Position numbers and translations under genes: made by a program. From Planctomycetaceae bacterium (GTDB lineage: Bacteria > Planctomycetota > Planctomycetia > Planctomycetales > Planctomycetaceae): a DNA stretch of 64,000 bases. The notes beneath the pieces were generated by a model, which saw only the letters and a list, made by a program, of their open reading frames with translations, ran no database searches and was not told where the DNA came from. Positions 1 through 8,061 of the stretch are shown here, one piece after another (position 1 is the stretch's first letter; the number at the start of each line of letters is the position of its first letter). The stretch spans positions 1 through 64,000 of the forward strand of contig JABISG010000050.1 in assembly GCA_018699955.1 (NCBI GenBank), read 5' to 3'.

Positions 1-1
1 A

Positions 2-73
2 TCGCGAGCGAAAGCCGCCAACAAACGTGACCGCCGCCGTCGCCGCCGTGTTGTGGCCCGCCATCAACGCTAG
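2..73 (+). CDS. C-terminal end of an unidentified gene (partial)
   Basis: The second reading frame is open from the window edge to a TAG at 71-73 and encodes a very basic tail with a run of six arginines, ending VVARHQR. The start lies outside the window. Arg/Lys-rich tails occur on many ribosomal and nucleic-acid-binding proteins, but nothing here identifies the family. Another frame of the same bases gives a hydrophobic, signal-peptide-like stretch that ends at 96-98, so the assignment of this fragment is uncertain. Confidence 0.3.
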   Translation, partial: SRAKAANKRDRRRRRRVVARHQR

Positions 74-94
74 GCAAATTCCGTTCTCCCACTC

Positions 95-601
95 ATGAGC
101 AGGCCGGACGCTCACGAAGTTACTGCTGGCGAAGTGCCGGTCAGGACGTTGACGCATCGTGTCGTTGACAATCAACCGGCAGCAGTACAGACCGTCGGCT
201 ACCAGATTGGGGGCCGTTCGCGCTACGGTTATGGTTACCGTTCCCGCGGTGGTCTCTCCGTCAGCATCGGATATCGCCCTCGGTACTACGGCTACCGGTC
301 GTCCAGTTCGTATTACCGCGCACCGTACTCCAGCTACTCGTACTATCGCCCGCGATATTCCAGTTATTCGTATTATCGCGCACCGTATTACGGCTACTCG
401 TATTATCGTCCCCGGTACTCCAGTTACTCGTACTACCGGCCGGTGTACTACGGTAGCAGTTATTACGGCGGCAGCTATTACGGCAGCAGTTACTACGGCG
501 GAAGCCGTTACTACGGACGCACTGTTCCATATGTCGTGCCGACCTACGGCGGCATTCGCTATCATGGGTCGTACGGGTACGGATCGGCCTGCTGCAATTG
601 A
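95..601 (+). CDS. Tyr/Ser-rich low-complexity repeat protein
   Basis: This 168-residue protein is not a recognised enzyme. From about residue 40 to the end it is built of short degenerate units such as SYYRPRYSSYSYY and YYGSSYYGG, so Tyr, Ser, Gly and Arg dominate. Such proteins in planctomycetes are usually secreted or surface proteins. This copy starts at ATG 95 without a signal peptide. A hydrophobic Ala/Val-rich stretch lies in a different frame just upstream (about 27-98, ending in TGA that overlaps the ATG), so the real N-terminus may have been separated by a frameshift. It ends in ACCN. The repeats are codon-level tandem repeats and likely prone to length variation. Confidence 0.55.
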   Translation: MSRPDAHEVTAGEVPVRTLTHRVVDNQPAAVQTVGYQIGGRSRYGYGYRSRGGLSVSIGYRPRYYGYRSSSSYYRAPYSSYSYYRPRYSSYSYYRAPYYGYSYYRPRYSSYSYYRPVYYGSSYYGGSYYGSSYYGGSRYYGRTVPYVVPTYGGIRYHGSYGYGSACCN

Positions 602-617
602 CCGGCGCAGCGAGCGG

Positions 618-632
618 CCGGCTTTAAGCCGG
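618..632. repeat. Short GC-rich palindrome (REP-like)
   Basis: CCGGCTTTAAGCCGG is a hairpin with 6-bp GC-rich arms in the gap between two convergent genes. Related palindromes occur at 5971-5985 (CCGGCATAAAGCCGG) and 3456-3472 (CCCGGCATAGCCGGG core). It may act as a terminator, but no T-run follows it. Confidence 0.5.
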
Positions 633-706
633 TCGGCAAGTGCGGGGTCCGTGTTCGGCGGATTCATCAGCGGGCTGACAGCCGCCGCTCGCCTTCACGG
701 TAAAAG

Positions 707-1465
707 TTAGCCGTTGCGAAGCAAGATGCCGACGAGCAGATCGTACGCCGCGTGGCAGCCGACGGTGATGCCGAAGCCGCGCACCACAAACAGTGCGGCG
801 AAGAACGCGCCGGCGAGAGCGCGAAACGTGAAGGTGAACAGCACCAACGTGTCTGCCGAAGGTCCGACGTAGTGCGCGAGCGAGAATACCAGGCTGGTGG
901 CGAGAATGGACAGCCCTGCCGACCACTTCGGCTCCAGTCGCAGCAGGCGAAATAGTCCGTAACAAATCGGCAGCAGGCAGAGTCGGAACATGAATTCTTC
1001 ATAGACGCCGGCACCGAGAAACGTGATGGCCCGCAGCACATCGGTTTGGGCCGGAACCGATAAACTGGCGGCCGCTTCGGCGTGTCGAAACAGGTAGTCG
1101 GTCAGTTGCCCGAAGATGACCAGGACAAATGCGAAGATCAGGCTTTCAGCAAGCATGCCGGCCAACGTCTCAATCGGCATTCTCCACGGGTATCGGCCGA
1201 CGATGTGCCACACCAGCAGCCCTGCCAACACGAGTCCCGGCAACAACAGCGCGTAGTCGAGGCCGATAAACCGCAGCCAGTCGCGCATCCAAAAGTCGGC
1301 CCCATTGCGGATGGCGTTGGCGTCGTCCCCGCCGACCGTCAGCACACCGATCTCGTAGGCGGCCAAGAGTGGAAACAGGAACACCATGCACAGCAGCGGC
1401 TGCCGCGTTTGATTCCAGTACTCCTCGGGATGTCGCCCGAGCGGTGAAAGTGTGTCGGTTGTCAT
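707..1465 (-). CDS. CPBP-family intramembrane metalloprotease
   Basis: This 252-residue polytopic membrane protein has about six to seven hydrophobic segments. It carries the CPBP (CAAX protease/bacteriocin-processing) signatures: the glutamate pair and arginine in EEFMFR (E156, E157, R161), a histidine in LAHYVG (H198), and a last histidine in GCHAAYD (H238). In the family these residues form the intramembrane active site that cleaves prenylated or small membrane-associated peptides. The bacterial substrate is usually unknown. It converges on the Tyr-rich gene and follows the HD-GYP-like gene at 1526-2920 on the same strand with a 60-bp gap. Length and motifs are complete. Confidence 0.85.
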   Translation of the reverse strand: MTTDTLSPLGRHPEEYWNQTRQPLLCMVFLFPLLAAYEIGVLTVGGDDANAIRNGADFWMRDWLRFIGLDYALLLPGLVLAGLLVWHIVGRYPWRMPIETLAGMLAESLIFAFVLVIFGQLTDYLFRHAEAAASLSVPAQTDVLRAITFLGAGVYEEFMFRLCLLPICYGLFRLLRLEPKWSAGLSILATSLVFSLAHYVGPSADTLVLFTFTFRALAGAFFAALFVVRGFGITVGCHAAYDLLVGILLRNG

Positions 1466-1525
1466 CGCTGGGCCGCCGTCCCTTTGTGTGCCGCTGTCGC
1501 TTATTGCCTTCTGGCACCCAATTCG

Positions 1526-2920
1526 TCAATCGGGATTTGGAGCGGCATCAGGTTGGTCGATGAGAGTGCGCCGAAGGTGTTTAGGCGGCGGCGATGGCGT
1601 TGGAGCAGATCCCGGCACGTTGTCGCCCGGATCCGATGAAACTCTCCGGCTGGTCGAAGTGTTGACAGCATCATCACGGCGAAATCGTTTCCCACCGAAT
1701 CGGCTCAACTTGAAGAATCGGCCAGTGGTTCGCGTCTTCACATCGGAAAGGCCAAGTTGCTGCAGGAATGCAACAGTCAGCGGTTGATCGAGTTCGCCCT
1801 GCTCGGCTTCGAGCAACAGACGGCGAGCGACCGTTGTGTAGAGTGAGTCGCGATTCGAGTCATTGCCGACAATCGAGCTGCGCAACAATTCATCCTGCAT
1901 CAATTCAACAAAGCGAACGGCGATTGTCAGAAATCTGGAGGGTGCCGCCAAGCGATCGGAACGCTCGCCGTGTGGGTAACCGATGCCGTCGCAGCGCTCG
2001 TGATGCTGCGCGATGAGGGATGGCAGATCGACGGCGTAATCGGTCAACGCGACCGACACCGCGGCACCAATGGAAGGATGCTGCCGATAAGCGGAGGGTT
2101 CATCGATTGCCAACTGGTTGGCCGACAGATTGTATTGCTGTTCCAACAGCAGCAAGCCGACGTCCTGAATTAACGCGGCGACAACGAGCAACTCCGTCCG
2201 GTCGTTCCAGGAGAACATCCCCGGTGCGGCGAACGCCAGCAGACGGGCGGTCTGTATTCCCATCCCGTAAACCGACGGTTCCGACCGCCACTCGCTGGGG
2301 GTCAGTTGGTTTTCGATCATCAGGCCGGGATCGGGCAACAGTTCGGCAAGCGAAATATGCTGCACATCGAGACGTATTCGATGTGCGAGGTTTTGAAGTT
2401 GCGCCGGCGCGACGTGGGTTTGATACAGCAATTCCCGAACGGTCTGATGCAGGTCGCTTGCGTAGGCGTTGCAGGCATCGATTTGCAGCTGCCTCGACTC
2501 AAGCAAAGCCAGGTTCGTGCCGAAACGTTCGTTGAGTTGGGAGATGACATCGGATGATACGAGTCGGGCCGACTTGTCGTTGATGCGGTTCAACTCGCCG
2601 GCAATCAGTCGCGCGATTGCTGTACTGGAACTTGCTAACTCTGCCAGTTGGGGAGAGTCTTCGATCAACCGTTCGTCGCGGAGTAATTGGCGAGATTCAT
2701 CAACGAGCTGCGCGAATTCTGTTTGCAATATGGCATACTCGGCCGCACGAATGTCCCGCTGCACTTTTGCAACGGGCCGGCGTAGGCGGTGGAGGCGGGC
2801 AGTCAACTCGGCAACCGACTCCGGCTGCTCGGCCGATTCTGTGTTGGTTTGGGAATTGACTGGGTGCTGCACCGTTCCACCTCCCGTGGTCGATCGACTC
2901 GTCGGTGAGTCTCTCTTCAT
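1526..2920 (-). CDS. Degenerate HD-GYP/HDOD-type signalling protein
   Basis: This 464-residue cytosolic protein has a helical N-terminal half (about residues 35-200) and an HD-GYP-like domain (about 215-400). The GYP part is clear: HHERCDGIGYPHG at about 306-318, preceded by QHPSIGAA (H281). The catalytic HD dyad reads IQD (Q252-D253), and the first metal-binding histidine expected before it, near VYGMGIQTARLL, is also absent. HD-GYP enzymes hydrolyse cyclic di-GMP with a di-iron centre. With two ligands lost, this one is more likely a sensor or scaffold than a phosphodiesterase. It has no transmembrane segment or receiver domain. The C-terminal 60 residues are polar and low in complexity. 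The upstream gap holds two palindromes (2922-2933 and 2939-2957) close to the start. Confidence 0.7.
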   Translation of the reverse strand: MKRDSPTSRSTTGGGTVQHPVNSQTNTESAEQPESVAELTARLHRLRRPVAKVQRDIRAAEYAILQTEFAQLVDESRQLLRDERLIEDSPQLAELASSSTAIARLIAGELNRINDKSARLVSSDVISQLNERFGTNLALLESRQLQIDACNAYASDLHQTVRELLYQTHVAPAQLQNLAHRIRLDVQHISLAELLPDPGLMIENQLTPSEWRSEPSVYGMGIQTARLLAFAAPGMFSWNDRTELLVVAALIQDVGLLLLEQQYNLSANQLAIDEPSAYRQHPSIGAAVSVALTDYAVDLPSLIAQHHERCDGIGYPHGERSDRLAAPSRFLTIAVRFVELMQDELLRSSIVGNDSNRDSLYTTVARRLLLEAEQGELDQPLTVAFLQQLGLSDVKTRTTGRFFKLSRFGGKRFRRDDAVNTSTSRRVSSDPGDNVPGSAPTPSPPPKHLRRTLIDQPDAAPNPD

Positions 2921-3590
2921 TCCTCAATTGAGGGGTGCCACTGGCGTGTTGCCAGTGCAACACGGCCTGCGTTTCCGAAACGCCGGTGCCACCCTTCGGG
3001 TCAAATTCCACTCTGACGCCTTGATATTTATCGGCTACTTCCGTCACCGCGATTGACTGGAAGCCGCTGGATACCTCGATGCTGAGGTGACTCACCCCGG
3101 GAATCGACCAAGTGGGTTCGTCTCGCAGATCCGACTCAATTCGGACCGGAGTCGCGACCGATGGGAATCCATAACTTGTCCTGATAGTTACGGCTGCGTA
3201 GAATCGATACCGAGAGAACGGTGTCACATCGGGACACGATTTCAATCGGAACTAGTACAACCGCTACAATAGTCCCAACCGTTACAGTCTGACGGCCCGT
3301 TGCAGTTGGATGGCAAAGGCCGGCTGCACCCGCTGGCCGGCACACGAGTGGAAACATGCAAAGAGACTTCAACAACAACCCCGTAATCGCGCTGTGTGCG
3401 CGGATGGTTCCAGTAGGAACTGCAGACGGTGTTGGCGATTGTTGTCGCTGTACCAGCCCGGCATAGCCGGGCCTGTGTGTGCATGTGTTTTGCGGTTCCG
3501 TTTTGTTGGATTTCCAGCAGGACGTCGAAAGCCGCCCCCAAAGACCACTCATTCTCCTCCGAATTCGGAGGGGACGAAGGATAAATTTCA
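2921..3590. other. Intergenic region with three small palindromes
   Basis: No convincing gene is seen. The palindromes are CCTCAATTGAGG at 2922-2933, a hairpin CACTGGC-GTGTT-GCCAGTG at 2939-2957, and a CCCGGCATAGCCGGG hairpin at 3456-3472. The region separates two divergent genes and should hold both promoters. No unambiguous -35/-10 pair was found by eye. Open frames here have random composition. A GGAGGGG Shine-Dalgarno sequence lies just before the cysE-like start at 3591. Confidence 0.5.
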
Positions 3591-4526
3591 ATGGCCACCG
3601 ACTTTCGACGCAAAGAAGAACTTCCCGATCTGACCGACGAGATTGTCGCGTCCTACCAGGACATCGGCAGCATCAATCATCTGGGGCATTGCCCGCTTCC
3701 AAGTACCGAGGCGGTGATTGAGATCGCTCAGGATTTGAAAGAAGTGATCTTCCCCGGCTACCGTCGTCGGCAGAACTTGCACATGGGCAATGTGACGTTC
3801 TATGTTGGCGATTTGATCGACGGCCTGCACGACCGGCTGACACAGCAGTTCGCCCGCGCGCTGCGGCACGCCGATGACATCCAAAGCCAGCGCGAATGCA
3901 GCAGCGAATCACTCGTCGATTATGAACGGGACGGGCAACTGAAAGCGATTGCGTTTCTGCAGACTTTGCCTCGCGTTCGTCGCGTCCTTGCCAGCGACGT
4001 GCAAGCTGCGTTCGATGGTGACCCGGCGGCCGATAATCTTGACGAGATCATTTTCTGCTATCCCGGACTCGAAGCAGTTACCGTCTACCGGCTGGCGCAC
4101 GAGTTGCACCGGCTCGATGTGCCGTTGATTCCGCGAATGTTGACCGAATGGGCACACAGCCGAACCGGCATCGATATTCACCCGGGAGCGAAGATTTCGC
4201 CTTCGTTCTTCATCGATCACGGTACCGGTGTGGTGATTGGTGAGACGTGCGAGATTGCGGCGGGTGTGAAACTGTATCAGGGGGTGACGCTCGGTGCGCT
4301 GAGCTTCCCCAAAGACGATGACGGCAACATCATTCGAGATCGAAAACGTCATCCGACCATCGAAGAGAACGTTGTGATTTACGCCAACGCAACCGTGCTC
4401 GGCGGCCAAACGGTCATCGGTGCCGGTTCCGTCATCGGTGCCAGCGTCTCGCTGAATAAAAGTGTGCCGCCCAGTACAGTCGTAACAATCGACAAGCCGT
4501 CACTGCGATTTCGCGAAGCGTCTTGA
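3591..4526 (+). CDS. cysE: Serine O-acetyltransferase (EpsC/CysE type)
   Basis: This 311-residue cytosolic enzyme should transfer acetyl from acetyl-CoA to L-serine, the first step of cysteine synthesis. The N-terminal 180 residues are helical, as in the SATase N-domain. From about residue 195 the left-handed beta-helix hexapeptide repeats follow: [18 protein letters not shown], then [20 protein letters not shown] and the C-terminal turns [23 protein letters not shown]. The conserved DIHPGA and [10 protein letters not shown] segments are intact. The long N-domain matches the EpsC-like SATs of planctomycetes. The start at ATG 3591 is supported by a GGAGGGGACGAAGG sequence upstream. It converges on the FAD oxidase gene with a 15-bp gap. 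No cysK is adjacent. Confidence 0.9.
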   Translation: MATDFRRKEELPDLTDEIVASYQDIGSINHLGHCPLPSTEAVIEIAQDLKEVIFPGYRRRQNLHMGNVTFYVGDLIDGLHDRLTQQFARALRHADDIQSQRECSSESLVDYERDGQLKAIAFLQTLPRVRRVLASDVQAAFDGDPAADNLDEIIFCYPGLEAVTVYRLAHELHRLDVPLIPRMLTEWAHSRTGIDIHPGAKISPSFFIDHGTGVVIGETCEIAAGVKLYQGVTLGALSFPKDDDGNIIRDRKRHPTIEENVVIYANATVLGGQTVIGAGSVIGASVSLNKSVPPSTVVTIDKPSLRFREAS

Positions 4527-4541
4527 GGCGTCCGCTTGGGC

Positions 4542-5924
4542 TCACATCTTTAAGACCTTGCCCGGGTTCATGATGTTCAACGGGTCGAGTGCCGTCTTGA
4601 TTGCTCGCATGACGTGGATTGCCTCGCCCTGTTCTCGCTCGAGTTCGTTCAGTTTTCCGATACCGATGCCGTGCTCGCCGCTGCAGGTGCCGCCCGCTTC
4701 AAGTGCGTCGGCGGTGATTTTTCGGCTGAGTTGCTGAACTTCGGCCAATTCCTCCGGGCTGTCGGGATCGATCGAGAAAACAACGTGAAAGTTGCCGTCG
4801 CCAACATGCCCGAACAGCGGGGCGGGAATCTTTGTCGAACGAAGATGTTCTTTCGCCTGGTTGATGCAGTGAGCCAACTGCGAGACCGGAATACAGACGT
4901 CGGTCACATATCCCACGCCCCCTTCACGCAGCGCGAGTGAGGCATAGTAAGCATCGTGCCGCGCCTGCCATAAGCGGTCGCGGTCTTCATCCTCCGTTGC
5001 CCATTGAAACTCGCCGCCGCCATGCTTGCCGACAATCGCGCCGACCGCTTCCGCTTGCTCGACAACGCCCGTAGGCGATCCGTGAAACTCGAAGAAGAGT
5101 GTTGGAGCGACGCGGTAATCGAGATTTGAGTAGCGGTTCACCGCACCCATCTGCACGTCGTCCAGCAATTCGATTCGCGCCATCGGGATGCCGGCCGACA
5201 TCACTTCGATGACCGCATCGACGGCCGGTCGAATGCCGGGGAAATCGCAAACGGCTGCCGAGACGGCCGCCGGACGATTTGTGAGCCGTAACGTGACTCC
5301 CGTGATGATTCCCAGCGTTCCTTCCGAACCGACGAGTAGCCGGGTGAGATCGTATCCAGCCGATGATTTGCGGGCGCGGCTGCCGGTGTGAATGATTCGG
5401 CCGTCGGCCAGCACGGCCGTCAATCCCAGCACGTTGTCGCGCATGGTACCGTAACGTACGGCTGCGCTTCCCGAAGCACACGTGGCCGCCATGCCGCCCA
5501 GCGACGCGTCGGCACCCGGATCGACGGGCAAATACAGGTTCGTTGAAGTGTCTCGCAGATGATCGTTTAATTGAAACCGTGTGACGCCCGCTTCAACAGT
5601 GACGTCGCGGTCTTCACGGCTGATGCGCAGAATTCGATTCATGCGGCCCAGGTCGATGCAGACTCCGCCGTGAATCGCCACCACGCCCCCTTCCACCGCT
5701 GTGCCAGTGCCAAAGGGAATGATGGGACAACGATGCTCCGAGCAGCAACGGACAATCGCGGCGACCTCCTTGTTGCCTTCGGGAAATGCGACCGCCTCGG
5801 GCCATTGCGCAGCGTGATGCGAAACATCCTTCGCGTGTTCGCGACGAACATCGTCGGCGAGTTGGAAACGCTCGCCGAGCATTTGTGTTAGCGCGTCGAA
5901 CAGAGGTTTGCGATCGTGGGGCAT
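4542..5924 (-). CDS. FAD-linked 2-hydroxyacid oxidase/D-lactate dehydrogenase (GlcD family)
   Basis: This 460-residue flavoprotein has an N-terminal PCMH-type FAD-binding domain (about 35-215), with the FAD-anchoring segment PFGTGTAVEGG and later PGADASLGGMAATCASG and LLVGSEGTLGIIT. A FAD-oxidase C-terminal domain follows (about 220-455), ending GGTCSGEHGIGIGK and NPGKVLKM. The family oxidises glycolate, D-lactate or longer D-2-hydroxyacids to 2-oxoacids. The HGIGIGK signature is typical of the GlcD/DLD group. There is no adjacent GlcE/GlcF, so a stand-alone D-lactate or D-2-hydroxyacid dehydrogenase is more likely than glycolate oxidase. The length is normal and no disruption is seen. Confidence 0.87.
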   Translation of the reverse strand: MPHDRKPLFDALTQMLGERFQLADDVRREHAKDVSHHAAQWPEAVAFPEGNKEVAAIVRCCSEHRCPIIPFGTGTAVEGGVVAIHGGVCIDLGRMNRILRISREDRDVTVEAGVTRFQLNDHLRDTSTNLYLPVDPGADASLGGMAATCASGSAAVRYGTMRDNVLGLTAVLADGRIIHTGSRARKSSAGYDLTRLLVGSEGTLGIITGVTLRLTNRPAAVSAAVCDFPGIRPAVDAVIEVMSAGIPMARIELLDDVQMGAVNRYSNLDYRVAPTLFFEFHGSPTGVVEQAEAVGAIVGKHGGGEFQWATEDEDRDRLWQARHDAYYASLALREGGVGYVTDVCIPVSQLAHCINQAKEHLRSTKIPAPLFGHVGDGNFHVVFSIDPDSPEELAEVQQLSRKITADALEAGGTCSGEHGIGIGKLNELEREQGEAIHVMRAIKTALDPLNIMNPGKVLKM

Positions 5925-6490
5925 CGGTTATCAGGACTTGCTTTGAGTGCGATGTCTGGAAGTGAAACAACCGGCATAAAGCCGGCTGCTCGCCTTTTGG
6001 GGGTGAACTCAGCTTACCGGAATCTTGACGCAACCGGTATCGCGGGGCCATTGCGCAGGTTGCTTGTCACGCGCAACTTCGTTGCGACTCTGCAGCCACC
6101 CGCTATCCAGACCGGTTTGTCAGACGCAACTTTGAATACAACCGTTCGGACCCGCGAATGCTGCAAACCGGTTGACCTGTACGGCTTGTAACGGTCTGAC
6201 GATTGCAGCTGGTCGCCGGTATTGCGGGTTCTTCCGGCAGTGCCAGGTTGGTTTGCCTCAAATCCTGTCGGCGCCCGTTTTTTTACTCAAGTTCTCCACT
6301 GTGCGTGATCTACTTTTGATGCGCCGACGGAACAACCGGACCGCTTTTTTGCTTTCCGGTCATTCCGTTCGCAAACCGTTTGCAAGTTATTGCGCGAAGT
6401 CTGAATAATGAAAGTCTGAGCGACGTTTTGACTTCGCGGGCGAGACGGCGGAAATGTCAAGAAAACCGCGTTTTTTGAGGGGGACAAGTG
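5925..6490. other. Intergenic region upstream of the YTV gene
   Basis: This 566-bp divergent gap has no plausible gene. It contains a CCGGCATAAAGCCGG palindrome at 5971-5985 near the GlcD-type gene start and otherwise unique sequence. The part near 6360-6440 is AT-richer and probably contains the YTV promoter. No consensus pair is clear enough to call. Confidence 0.45.
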
Positions 6491-7828
6491 ATGAAGTTCT
6501 GGATGGCCGCCATGGCGGCTGTGATGACAATCGCCGGGGCAACGAACGCTGAAGCGGGTTCGTATTGTGGAGCGGCCAGTTACGCCGCGTGTCCGCAGAC
6601 GTGCTGTCAGCCCACGGCCTGTTACACCGCTTGTAAAGTCGAGCGGCGAACGTGCTACCGCACGGTGTACGACACGGTCTACGAACCGCAGCAGTACACG
6701 GTCAACAAGACGGTCTACGAGACCTCGTACGAAGATCGCGAGCGGACCTGTTACCGCACCGTCTACGAGACACAAGAGCGCGAAGAGCAGTACACGGTCT
6801 GCCGTAAGGTCTTCGAGACGAATTATCGCGAGCAGAAGTATCAGGTGCAGAAGCCGGTTTGGGAAACCAGCTACCGCGATTGCAGCTACACGGTGCGCAA
6901 GCCAGTGTACGAAGATTGTGTTCGCGAAGTGTCATGCACGGTCATGCGTCCGGTGACGGAAACGATCCAGCGCGAATGCCGCCGCACGGTGATGAAACGC
7001 GTTGTCGAAACCGTCAACCGCGAACGCTGCTATACGGTCATGCGTCCGGTGACAACCTGCCGCACGGTGCGTAAGGATTGCGGACATTGGGTGACCAAAC
7101 GAAGTGAGATTCCGGGACTGCCGTTGCCGGCACTTTGTTGGCAGCCTTGTGCGGGACCGCGTTTGAATTTCGTTCGCACGCCGGGCATTCCGATTTGCCG
7201 CCGCGTATGGTGTCCGAATATTGTCGAAACACAGGTTCCGTGTACCACGTATCGCCCGGAAATCGTTCGGCAGCAATGTCCGGTCCAGGTTTGCCGATAC
7301 GTACCCGAAACCGTCGTCGAGATGATTCCGGTGAAGGTCTGCAAAATGGTGCCGGAAACGGTGGTCCGCAAGATTCCGTATCGGACTTGTAAATGGGTGA
7401 ACGAGACGGTTGAGCGTCAGGTTCCGGTTCGCACTTGCCGCATGGTTTGCGAAGAACGCGTTTGCAAGATTCCGGTTCGCACCTGCCGTATTGTGCAGGA
7501 AACGAAAACCCGCAAGATTCCGCATTGTGTAGCAAAACAGGTTGCCTACACGGTGACCAACCGGGTTGCCCATTGCGTGCCGAAACAGGTTTGCGAAACG
7601 CGGACCCGTTACGTTGCCAAATGCGTGCCGCGTCAGGTGGCGTATGAAGTCTGCCGGATGGTTCCGGTCACCGTTTGTCCGCAGGGCTGCAACAGCGGTT
7701 GCGCTTCGGGCAACTGTGGCGTTGCTCCATCGGGTCCGACCAATCGAGAGTCTGCCAAGCCGATTCCCGATCCGGAACCGGAAGCAGCACCGAAGACCGA
7801 TCCCGCCAAGCCTGAGTTGGACGCCTGA
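6491..7828 (+). CDS. YTV-repeat cysteine-rich cell-wall protein
   Basis: This secreted protein of about 445 residues begins with a signal peptide, MKFWMAAMAAVMTIAGATNAEA, cleaved before GSYCG. The rest consists of degenerate repeats of 12-25 residues with motifs such as QYTVNKTVYET, QYTVCRKVFET, SYTVRKPVYED and CYTVMRPV, which match the planctomycete-specific YTV family described as proteinaceous cell-wall components. Cysteines recur about once per repeat, which suggests disulfide crosslinking outside the cell. A non-repeated Trp/Cys/Pro-rich insert lies near residues 195-245. The tail is Pro/Glu/Lys-rich. A GTG at 6488 is a possible start, but ATG 6491 with GAGGGGGAC upstream is preferred. 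It is a single gene followed by a strong terminator. Confidence 0.85.
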   Translation: MKFWMAAMAAVMTIAGATNAEAGSYCGAASYAACPQTCCQPTACYTACKVERRTCYRTVYDTVYEPQQYTVNKTVYETSYEDRERTCYRTVYETQEREEQYTVCRKVFETNYREQKYQVQKPVWETSYRDCSYTVRKPVYEDCVREVSCTVMRPVTETIQRECRRTVMKRVVETVNRERCYTVMRPVTTCRTVRKDCGHWVTKRSEIPGLPLPALCWQPCAGPRLNFVRTPGIPICRRVWCPNIVETQVPCTTYRPEIVRQQCPVQVCRYVPETVVEMIPVKVCKMVPETVVRKIPYRTCKWVNETVERQVPVRTCRMVCEERVCKIPVRTCRIVQETKTRKIPHCVAKQVAYTVTNRVAHCVPKQVCETRTRYVAKCVPRQVAYEVCRMVPVTVCPQGCNSGCASGNCGVAPSGPTNRESAKPIPDPEPEAAPKTDPAKPELDA

Positions 7829-7862
7829 CAAACGGCCGGGATTGGATTAGCTGAATTCTTGC

Positions 7863-7911
7863 GGGCGAAATGCGGTCGTCATCGAACATGACCGTGTTTC
7901 GCCCGTTTTTT
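7863..7911 (+). terminator. Rho-independent terminator of the YTV gene
   Basis: The outer arms GGGCGAAA (7863-7870) and TTTCGCCC (7897-7904) and the inner arms CGGTC/GACCG form a long hairpin. T6 follows at 7906-7911. It lies 35 bp after the stop codon, as expected for a highly expressed structural gene. Confidence 0.85.
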
Positions 7912-8061
7912 CGTGAAACCAGCCTGAACCTGAAACTCCTTTCCGCCTCTCTTTTCCATAGTGGCCGAAGCGGAGCGGTTCGATTAGACTTGAAATGTGG
8001 GGTTGTGTTCGCTCGACGAACCCCCGCTCTATGAAAGACGTTAGAACGACAAGGTAGAACC

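Noticed and set aside
250-520. CRISPR-like repeats
   Set aside because: The periodicity comes from in-frame Tyr/Ser codon repeats of irregular length. There are no conserved spacers or repeats and no cas genes.
6932-7831. A 299-codon open frame antisense to the YTV gene
   Set aside because: It mirrors the repeats of the YTV gene and has no start signal or known domain. The YTV frame has a signal peptide, family motifs and a terminator.
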